Made by a program: the position numbers and the translations under genes. 45,800 nt of DNA from Clostridia bacterium (GTDB lineage Bacteria > Bacillota > Clostridia > Oscillospirales > Acutalibacteraceae): assembly GCA_017416285.1 (NCBI GenBank), contig JAFQCU010000005.1, positions 1-45,800 of the forward strand, read 5' to 3'. The notes beneath the pieces are model-generated. The model was not told where the DNA came from, did no database searches, and worked only from the letters and a program-made list of their open reading frames with translations. Of the stretch, positions 39,953 through 45,800 are shown one piece after another (positions within the stretch are counted from its first letter, which is position 1; each line of letters begins with the position of its first letter).

Positions 39953-39980
39953 AGTATAACACTTTAAAAAATAAATGCAA
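39953..39980 (-). promoter_or_regulatory. Promoter of the MATE gene
   Basis: On the minus strand TTGCAT (39975-39980) and TATACT (39953-39958), 16 bp apart. Confidence 0.65.
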
Positions 39981-40001
39981 GCGTTTTTTGAAAAATAAAA
40001 T

Positions 40002-40027
40002 ACGGCGGAACGTAAGCGTTCCGCCGT
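40002..40027 (-). terminator. Terminator of acpP
   Basis: ACGGCGGAACG / CGTTCCGCCGT with a 4-nt loop, followed on the minus strand by TATTTTATTTTT. Confidence 0.85.
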
Positions 40028-40039
40028 GCGTATGTTTTA

Positions 40040-40267
40040 TTATATGTTGTTTTCGATATATTCAACCAATTCACCGATTGTGCGAATATTTTCGATTTCG
40101 CTATCGGGGATTTCAATATCAAACTCATCTTCAATAGACATTAAAATTTCAACAACGTCAAGGCTGTCTGCGCCCAAGTCGGTTGCGATATTTGTGTCTG
40201 CCGAAAGTTCGTCAATGTTTACATCAAGTGTATCTGCTAAAATTTGCTTGATTTTGTCAATTGTCAT
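40040..40267 (-). CDS. acpP: Acyl carrier protein
   Basis: 75 residues, very acidic. The phosphopantetheine attachment is Ser35 in 'TDLGADSLDVVE'. It carries growing acyl chains in fatty acid synthesis. Here it is monocistronic, away from the fab genes, which happens in some Clostridia; a specialised ACP cannot be ruled out. GCAGGAGG precedes the ATG. Confidence 0.95.
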   Translation of the reverse strand: MTIDKIKQILADTLDVNIDELSADTNIATDLGADSLDVVEILMSIEDEFDIEIPDSEIENIRTIGELVEYIENNI

Positions 40268-40290
40268 AAATTATGCCTCCTGCAAAAATT

Positions 40291-40345
40291 GTCGCCGAAG
40301 CGACCTTACTAATACAAATATATTTTACAATTTATGATTTGTCAA
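40291..40345 (-). promoter_or_regulatory. acpP promoter and UUCG-capped leader hairpin
   Basis: On the minus strand TTGACA (40340-40345) and TATATT (40317-40322) are 17 bp apart. Close downstream, GTCGC-TTCG-GCGAC (40291-40304) forms a UUCG-capped stem followed by AATTTTT, in front of the ribosome binding site. It could stabilise the message or act as an attenuator. Confidence 0.7.
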
Positions 40346-40379
40346 TAGTTTTTTTATTTAATTTATATGTATAAAACAG

Positions 40380-40408
40380 TTGCAAAATTATGTTTGATAT
40401 TTTATAAT
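40380..40408 (+). promoter_or_regulatory. proS promoter
   Basis: TTGCAA (40380-40385) and TATAAT (40403-40408), 17 bp apart, with a roughly 70-nt leader. No T-box fits in that space. Confidence 0.65.
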
Positions 40409-40483
40409 GTATGTGTTAAAATGATGTAACTGTGTATTTTTATGCGAAAGGTGGGAATAGACGCCCAAAAAGGCGCCTGTTTT

Positions 40484-41917
40484 ATGGCTAAAGAAAAATT
40501 AGTAAAAGCAATTACTTCTATGGATGAAGATTTTGCGAAATGGTATACCGACGTTTGTATTAAAGCCGAGCTTATCGATTACGCTTCGGTTAAAGGTTGT
40601 ATGATTATCCGCCCTTATGGCTACGCTATTTGGGAGCTTATTCAAAGCCAGATGGATGCTCGCTTTAAGGCAACAGGCCATGAAAACGTTTATATGCCTT
40701 TGTTTATTCCTGAAAGTCTTTTACAAAAGGAAAAGGACCACGTTGAAGGCTTTGCGCCCGAGGTTGCATGGGTTACCCACGGCGGCAGTGATGAACTTGA
40801 AGAACGTCTTTGTGTTCGCCCCACCTCTGAAACACTTTTCTGTGACCATTTTAAAAATATAGTTCACTCTTACCGTGATTTACCTAAATTATATAATCAG
40901 TGGTGCAGCGTTGTTCGTTGGGAAAAGACCACACGTCCATTTCTCCGTTCACGTGAATTTTTATGGCAAGAAGGTCATACTCTTCACGCCACCGCTGAAG
41001 AAGCAAAGGCTGAAACCGAAAGAATGCATAAAATTTATGCTGACTTTGCAGAAGAAGTTTTGGCAATGCCGGTTGTAATGGGTAAGAAAACCGAAAAGGA
41101 ACGTTTTGCAGGTGCTGAAGCCACCTATACTATCGAAGCATTAATGCACGATGGCAAGGCGCTTCAAAGTGGCACATCGCACTACTTTGGCGACGGCTTC
41201 TCTAAAGCGTTTGACGTTACCTTTACCGATAAAGAAAACAAAATGGTTCACCCCTTCCAAACCTCTTGGGGCACAACCACACGTCTTATCGGTGCAGTTA
41301 TTATGACCCACGGTGATGATAGCGGTCTTGTATTGCCTCCCGCAATCGCACCTATTCAGGTTGTTATCGTTCCCATCGCTTCTCACAAAGAGGGTGTTAT
41401 GGAAAAGGCTGGTGAAGTTTGCGAAACACTTAAAAAGGTTTGCCGTGTTAAGCTTGACGACAGCGAACAGTCACCCGGTTGGAAGTTTGCTGAATATGAA
41501 ATGAAGGGCGTTCCGCTTCGTTTGGAGCTTGGTCCCCGTGATATTGAAAATAACTGTTGTGTTCTTGCTCGCCGTGACAATGGCGAAAAGGTTACCGTTT
41601 CACTTGACGAGTTGGAAACCAAAATACCCGAGCTTTTAAAGGCTGTTCAGGACGGTCTTTATAATAAGGCGCTCGAGCATCGTGCAACCGCAACCTTTGA
41701 TGCACACGACCTTGATGAAATGATTGACATTGCTAAAAATAAGGACGGCTTTATTCGTGCAATGTGGTGCGGCGACCGTGAGTGTGAGGATCAGTTAAAA
41801 GAACTCACCGGCGTAACCTCACGCTGTATTCCTTTCGAGCAGGAAGAAATCAGCGACAAGTGTGTTTGCTGCGGTAAACCTGCAAAGCATATGCTCTATT
41901 GGGGCAAGGCGTATTAA
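40484..41917 (+). CDS. proS: Prolyl-tRNA synthetase, eukaryote/archaea-like type
   Basis: About 477 residues from ATG 40484. Class II motif 1 is in '[17 protein letters not shown]', motif 2 '[21 protein letters not shown]', motif 3 'LGPRDIE' region. It lacks the editing insertion of bacterial-type ProRS and has the C-terminal zinc-binding domain (cysteines in 'CGDRECEDQ' and 'CVCCGKP') of the short type. The start is uncertain: AAAGGTGGG lies about 30 nt upstream and the spacer can fold (CGCC/GGCG), which may bring it near ATG 40484. ATG 40442 is the alternative and lacks any ribosome binding site. Confidence 0.93.
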   Translation: MAKEKLVKAITSMDEDFAKWYTDVCIKAELIDYASVKGCMIIRPYGYAIWELIQSQMDARFKATGHENVYMPLFIPESLLQKEKDHVEGFAPEVAWVTHGGSDELEERLCVRPTSETLFCDHFKNIVHSYRDLPKLYNQWCSVVRWEKTTRPFLRSREFLWQEGHTLHATAEEAKAETERMHKIYADFAEEVLAMPVVMGKKTEKERFAGAEATYTIEALMHDGKALQSGTSHYFGDGFSKAFDVTFTDKENKMVHPFQTSWGTTTRLIGAVIMTHGDDSGLVLPPAIAPIQVVIVPIASHKEGVMEKAGEVCETLKKVCRVKLDDSEQSPGWKFAEYEMKGVPLRLELGPRDIENNCCVLARRDNGEKVTVSLDELETKIPELLKAVQDGLYNKALEHRATATFDAHDLDEMIDIAKNKDGFIRAMWCGDRECEDQLKELTGVTSRCIPFEQEEISDKCVCCGKPAKHMLYWGKAY

Positions 41918-41924
41918 TAAAACT

Positions 41925-41956
41925 AAAAACCAACCTTTCGGGGTTGGTTTTTGTTT
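41925..41956 (+). terminator. Terminator after proS
   Basis: AAAAACCAACC / GGTTGGTTTTT with a 6-nt loop, then GTTTT. Confidence 0.88.
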
Positions 41957-42011
41957 TAGTGAATAGTGAAAAGTGAATAGTGAAGAGTTAAGGTCGCTTC
42001 GTGACGGATAT

Positions 42012-42172
42012 AAATTGGGAGTTTATCGCACAGACTATATTGATATTTTGTAGGGACAGGCCTCTAGGACTGTCCGTTTATTAAGGCGACGTGCTGGCGG
42101 GCGGTCGTGGACGCCAGCCCCTACGAATTCTCAATACGGCTTGTGCTTTTTTGGCCCGATAAACTATAATTT
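42012..42172 (+). repeat. Dispersed TIR element, copy A4
   Basis: AAATTGGGAGTTTATC (42012-42027) and GATAAACTATAATTT (42158-42172). The interior carries a long hairpin from GTAGGGAC (about 42051) to CCCCTAC (about 42117), like that in A1 but with different arms. Just upstream (41959-41995) is a GTGAATAGTGAA iteration track. The 322-bp gap 41918-42239 is filled by the terminator, this track, A4 and a promoter. Confidence 0.8.
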
Positions 42173-42189
42173 AACAACTAAATTAGTAC

Positions 42190-42218
42190 TTGTAACAGTA
42201 ATTGGATTTTGGTATAAT
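42190..42218 (+). promoter_or_regulatory. Promoter of the Wzz-like lipoprotein gene
   Basis: TTGTAA (42190-42195) and TATAAT (42213-42218), 17 bp apart, then AAAGGGGGGAG. Confidence 0.7.
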
Positions 42219-42239
42219 ACTTTAAAGGGGGGAGATTTG

Positions 42240-42671
42240 ATGAAAAAAATTTTAGCTATGCTTTGCGTTATTTCGCTTATGCTGTTATCCGGTTGTGGCA
42301 TTTCTGAAAAGCTCGTATTAAAGAAATATACTGCAAAAGGTGAGTTCATCGTTTCTTCCGGTTCTATTGACGATGATTACGTTGTAACCAGTTCAGAGCT
42401 TGACGAGGGAACGAATTTTGTACGTGATTTTTTTGAGAGCGATGGTTTAATCAACGAAATCCATAAAAATTTAGAGCTTGATATTTCGGTTGAAGAATTG
42501 AAAGAGACTATATCTTTTGAAACTGATGAAGGATCGTATGTTATTAGTGTTATTGTGGAAACCGATAGTCAAGAAAAATCCGATAAGATTTTAGATTGTA
42601 TATTTAAGGTATTACCCGAATATGCCAAGGGGAAAATTCCGGGAAGGATAGCTTTTTTAGGTGACGAATAA
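42240..42671 (+). CDS. Small lipoprotein with a Wzz/CapA-like extracellular domain
   Basis: 143 residues. Lipobox 'LLSGC' with Cys19. The mature part 'YVVTSSELDEGTNFVRDFF', 'EIHKNLELDISVEELKETISFETDEGSYVISVIVETDSQEKSDKILDCI' follows the pattern of the extracellular domain of polysaccharide co-polymerases (Wzz/YveK/CapA), which normally sit between two membrane helices. Here there is only a lipid anchor and no kinase or polymerase gene nearby. The start is ATG 42240 after GGGGGGAG; the upstream in-frame ATG at 42141 is inside element A4. Family link is by pattern only. Confidence 0.72.
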   Translation: MKKILAMLCVISLMLLSGCGISEKLVLKKYTAKGEFIVSSGSIDDDYVVTSSELDEGTNFVRDFFESDGLINEIHKNLELDISVEELKETISFETDEGSYVISVIVETDSQEKSDKILDCIFKVLPEYAKGKIPGRIAFLGDE

Positions 42672-42680
42672 TTTATACGC

Positions 42681-42710
42681 TGGGGAATAAGCCCCACCGT
42701 TTTTGTTTTT
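42681..42710 (+). terminator. Weak terminator
   Basis: TGGGG / CCCCA with a 6-nt loop followed by CCGTTTTTGTTTTT. Confidence 0.6.
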
Positions 42711-43330
42711 CGGCAGCAAAAAAGTTTGGGTATAAATTGGGGTTTATTGGTAAGATTAATATGTCAAAAACATCCATTGTGTAACGGAAATAAGGTTGTG
42801 CGTAAGCGTGGCGGGGGGATTGTTTCGCAACTACAAATCATGATAAATAGCGCATATGGTTCAATTTTTATAATTATTTGGAAAAATTAAATTCCTAAAA
42901 TATACTTATTTTCATTAGTAAAGATGTATGCTGCATAACCATAGTTGATATGAGTAAATTACAATAATTGAGCATTGAACGGTCGACAAAATACAATCAA
43001 TTTGTTTTAAAGTTCTTTTTCCTTTCCTTACAAGTAGGGTTGGGCACTTAAACCATTTACTTTTCATAGTACAAGACATTTTATAGGTTGGTTTTTGTTT
43101 CATTAATACATATTGGGTACTGTTTTACAGTATGAGTATATTTAATTGAAAAGCGCCGATAAATTAATGATTCGCATTGTTGAAAGATTATAATTTATAG
43201 ATGGTTTTGTATGACAATTTTTTAAAATTTAGGTATAAAATTTTTTATTGATTTGTTATTATATATATGTTAACATTAATATGTATACTTATACAAATTT
43301 TGTAATTTAGTAAAAAAGGAGAAAACGGAT
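42711..43330. other. Gene-free AT-rich region
   Basis: About 620 bp with no convincing gene on either strand. A lone left TIR AAATTGGGGTTTATT is at 42734-42748 and a weak right-end match GATAAATTAATGATT near 43158, possibly the worn ends of a fifth A element of about 440 bp. A possible promoter for the next gene is TTGATT (43248-43253) N17 TAACAT (43271-43276). I see nothing else. Confidence 0.5.
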
Positions 43331-45800
43331 ATAAAAAAAATACTTTCTGTTTTATTGGCCTTGACACTTTTGCTTGCTGTTTTACCAATGGGTATGTTCG
43401 GCATAACCGCAAGTGCGGCCACAACCGGTTCAACCGGTGCGTGTAGCTGGTCATTAAATGGTACTGTTCTTACAATTACAGGCAGTGGTAAAATGGCCGA
43501 TTACGGTTCTAGCACTGCACCCTGGGGTAAGGACATTACCGAGGTAATTATCGAAAGTGGCGTTACCTATATCGGTGCTGCAACATTTAGCGGTTGTACA
43601 AAGCTCCAAAAGGTTACTATGGCTGATACTGTTACCAGTATGAGCTGGAACGTTTTTAGCGGTTGTACTTCTCTTAAAGATGTTAAGCTTTCGGCGAAAT
43701 TAACCTCGATAAACATATATGCATTTAATAAGTGTACTTCACTTGAAAGCATAGCATTGCCTGATACTCTTAAAGAAATACAGGACGGTATGTTCTCTGG
43801 CTGTACTTCGCTTAAGTACGTAACTTTGGGTAATCAGGTTACACGTCTTCATGAGCACTGTTTTGATAATACCGCTATTGAAAACATAGCTGTACCGGCA
43901 ACTCTTGTTGGTATTGATAAAGCGGCCTTAAGAATAAAAACTTTAAGACGTATTTTCTTTGGCGGCACACAAGAACAGGCTGAAAAGATTGAAATTGCCA
44001 GCTTAAATGACGAACTAATCGGTGTTGGTTCAGACGTGGCAGTAAGCTGGGTTTATGATTGCTGTTCAAATCATACCTATACTTCAGATTGTGACACCAC
44101 TTGCAACAACTGTAACTGGATAAGGCAGACTGATACAGCACATACATATTCTGATGCTAATTGTTCTGTTTGCGGCGATTATCGTTATGAAACAATGGGT
44201 GCTACCGGTCAGTGTACATGGTATGTTTACAATAAAAAGTTAATTATTACCGGCAACGGCGCAATGGATTCTTACTTACATGGTGAAGTAGTTCCTTGGG
44301 GTAGAGAGGTTACATCCTTGTATATTGATAAGGGCGTTACCGAAATTCCCGCAGGTGCTTTTTATAATTGTTCGATATTATTTGACACTATTGAAGTTTC
44401 TGCAGAGAATACAAATTATATTGTACAAAGCAATAATTTAATTGAAAATGCCACCAAGAAGGTTGTTTTTGGTTGTTGGAAATCAACAATTAATGCTACA
44501 GGTCTTAAGAATGTAACAACAGTTGGAGCATATGCATATTACGGCACATCTGGCGTAGATAATGCGGGCTCGAAAATAGGTCTTACTGCTATTACATTGC
44601 CGAAATCTGTTACCGAAGTTGAAACCAACGCTTTCGCAAAGTGCGAGTTGTTAAAGTCTGTAAGAATGAACGGTTTGGTTACAATTGGAAGCGGCGCTTT
44701 CGAATCCTGTATTTCGTTGGATACACTTACTTTTCCGTCAACTCCATATCTCCAAACTATCGGCGATAACGCATTCTTGAATTGTAGTGCCTTAACCACA
44801 CTTAAATTGCCCACAACGGTAAAAAGTATAGGTAATTGGGCGTTCTATAATTGTACAGCACTTAATACTGTTACACTTAATAGCGGCTTAGAACAAATTG
44901 GTGCTTACGCATTTTATAGTTGTACAGCACTTACTGAAATTGCTATACCCGATACAGTAAACGAAATCGGTTACTATGCATTTGCGGGTTGTACTGAGCT
45001 TACAAAAGCAGAAATTTCTGACAATGTTAAGGTGTTAGAAGATGGTGTATTCCACAACTGTCATAAACTTGCTGAGGTTACATTACCGTCAACGGTTACT
45101 GACATTGAAGAAAACACCTTTACCAACTGTTACGCTTTGACAGAGGTTAATATCCCCGTAACTCTTGATGAGGTTTGGGAGTCTGCATTCCATGGTTGTG
45201 ATGCGCTTGCTACCGTAAATTACGATGGTTCACAATCTGACTTTATGGAAATGGATATTGAGGATGATAATGATCCGTTAATGTTGGCTGAATGGAATTA
45301 TGCGATAGATTCCGAATGCGCACACGAATACGACAACGCATGCGACGCAGAATGTAACCTTTGCAGCGAAATTCGTGAAGTGGCAGGCCACAACTACACA
45401 TCTGTTACCACCGATGCAACCTGTACAGAAAACGGCAAAATCGTTTACACCTGTACCGTTTGCGGCGATAGCTATGAAGAGGTTATTGACGCAAAGGGTC
45501 ATACTGAAGTAATTGACGCAGCAGTAGATGCTACATGTACCACAACCGGTCTTACCGAAGGTAAACATTGTAGCGTTTGCGGTACCGTTATCGTTGCACA
45601 GCAAGAAGTTCCCGCACTTGGTCATAGCTATGGCGATTGGGTAGTAGACGTAGCAGCAACAACCAATAAAGCAGGAAGTAAGCATAGAGAATGTAGTGAA
45701 TGCGGAGCAAAAGAAACAGAAGTAATCCCGATGGTATTCGGTTTCAGAGGTGCATCACTTGAGTTACAGAGTAGCTTAGGTATAATCTATACAATAAACG
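43331..45800 (+). CDS. Secreted BspA-like leucine-rich repeat protein (partial, runs off the window)
   Basis: At least 823 codons, open to the window end. The frame opens with ATA at 43331, 9 nt after AAAGGAG (43316-43321): I/M-KKILSVLLALTLLLAVL, a signal peptide cut near 'ITASA'. No ATG, GTG or TTG fits this site. Then come LRR_5 repeats of about 23 residues ('LPDTLKEIQDGMFSGCTSLKYV', 'IGNWAFYNCTALNTV', and others), interrupted by Cys-pair modules ('CDTTCNNCNWI', 'CSVCGDYRYE', 'CDAECNLCSEI', 'CTVCGDSYEEV'). BspA-like proteins sit on the surface and bind host or matrix ligands. Confidence 0.87.
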   Translation, partial: MKKILSVLLALTLLLAVLPMGMFGITASAATTGSTGACSWSLNGTVLTITGSGKMADYGSSTAPWGKDITEVIIESGVTYIGAATFSGCTKLQKVTMADTVTSMSWNVFSGCTSLKDVKLSAKLTSINIYAFNKCTSLESIALPDTLKEIQDGMFSGCTSLKYVTLGNQVTRLHEHCFDNTAIENIAVPATLVGIDKAALRIKTLRRIFFGGTQEQAEKIEIASLNDELIGVGSDVAVSWVYDCCSNHTYTSDCDTTCNNCNWIRQTDTAHTYSDANCSVCGDYRYETMGATGQCTWYVYNKKLIITGNGAMDSYLHGEVVPWGREVTSLYIDKGVTEIPAGAFYNCSILFDTIEVSAENTNYIVQSNNLIENATKKVVFGCWKSTINATGLKNVTTVGAYAYYGTSGVDNAGSKIGLTAITLPKSVTEVETNAFAKCELLKSVRMNGLVTIGSGAFESCISLDTLTFPSTPYLQTIGDNAFLNCSALTTLKLPTTVKSIGNWAFYNCTALNTVTLNSGLEQIGAYAFYSCTALTEIAIPDTVNEIGYYAFAGCTELTKAEISDNVKVLEDGVFHNCHKLAEVTLPSTVTDIEENTFTNCYALTEVNIPVTLDEVWESAFHGCDALATVNYDGSQSDFMEMDIEDDNDPLMLAEWNYAIDSECAHEYDNACDAECNLCSEIREVAGHNYTSVTTDATCTENGKIVYTCTVCGDSYEEVIDAKGHTEVIDAAVDATCTTTGLTEGKHCSVCGTVIVAQQEVPALGHSYGDWVVDVAATTNKAGSKHRECSECGAKETEVIPMVFGFRGASLELQSSLGIIYTIN

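Noticed and set aside
40384-40484. T-box riboswitch before proS
   Set aside because: The leader is only about 70 nt and lacks the conserved T-box and a specifier stem.
42915-43103. Small minus-strand open frame upstream of the LRR gene
   Set aside because: No ribosome binding site, no recognisable domain, and composition like the surrounding noncoding DNA.
43567-45685. Several minus-strand open frames under the LRR protein
   Set aside because: They are shadows of the plus-strand frame, which is open across the whole region and shows clear repeats.

Overview
The window looks like a piece of chromosome from an AT-rich, Gram-positive, anaerobic gut-type Clostridia (Oscillospirales/Ruminococcaceae-like). 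Pointers are the oxygen-sensitive class III ribonucleotide reductase (nrdD/nrdG), the Prp protease with an N-terminally extended L27, a type-2 GalT, an LtaS-like enzyme, strong GGAGG ribosome binding sites, many textbook -35/N17/-10 promoters, and a BspA-like leucine-rich repeat surface protein. Species cannot be named from the sequence alone.

Layout. 1-134: end of an IS3-type insertion sequence with the first codons of its transposase. 230-769: TetR regulator. 838-5246 (minus): five-gene overlapping operon galT - AEC transporter - C39-like peptidase - sufC - sufB-like. 5399-5866: small membrane protein. 6072-9235: housekeeping run rplU-prp-rpmA, zinc-ribbon/DUF2007, obg, mrnC. 9289-13500: YitT protein, nrdD, nrdG, dut (dNTP supply). 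13612-15582: LtaS-like membrane phosphotransferase. 15645-18661 (minus): sugar ABC importer without its ATPase. 18806-19152: tRNA-Thr and tRNA-Tyr with an odd duplicated tRNA 3' end. 19398-25188: lipoprotein, then two-component system, VTC polymerase-like protein, DUF4956 membrane protein and a Cthe_2159-like beta-helix lipoprotein. 25511-27341: two-gene membrane operon divergent from a TetR regulator, with a paired operator. 27456-30079: two unknown lipoproteins and an SGNH hydrolase. 30206-36787: TspO, a DUF4434 plus GH36 alpha-galactosidase operon, a divergent PyrE-like PRTase, and a TIM-barrel isomerase plus SLC13-type carrier operon. 37004-41917: cysteine-synthase-like protein, pyrophosphatase, MATE pump, acyl carrier protein, ProRS. 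42240-42671: Wzz-like lipoprotein. 43331-45800: start of a large secreted LRR protein that runs off the window.

Most notable biology. (1) The response-regulator/kinase genes and the VTC-DUF4956-Cthe_2159 genes each have a promoter with the same pair of TTCAAT(A/C) direct repeats spaced 11 bp and set 8-9 bp before the -10 box, so the five genes look like one self-regulated surface/polyphosphate-type system. (2) At least four intergenic elements share terminal inverted repeats (AAATTGGGGTTTATC ... GATAAACTATAATTT) but carry different interiors. A second structured repeat of about 180 bp (two copies) and a third 26-bp repeat are also dispersed here. (3) A 27-bp duplication of the tRNA-Thr 3' end bounds a small cassette, as expected of an integration scar. 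(4) The LRR protein seems to start at a non-standard ATA codon.

All identifications come from reading motifs by eye. No database search was run.
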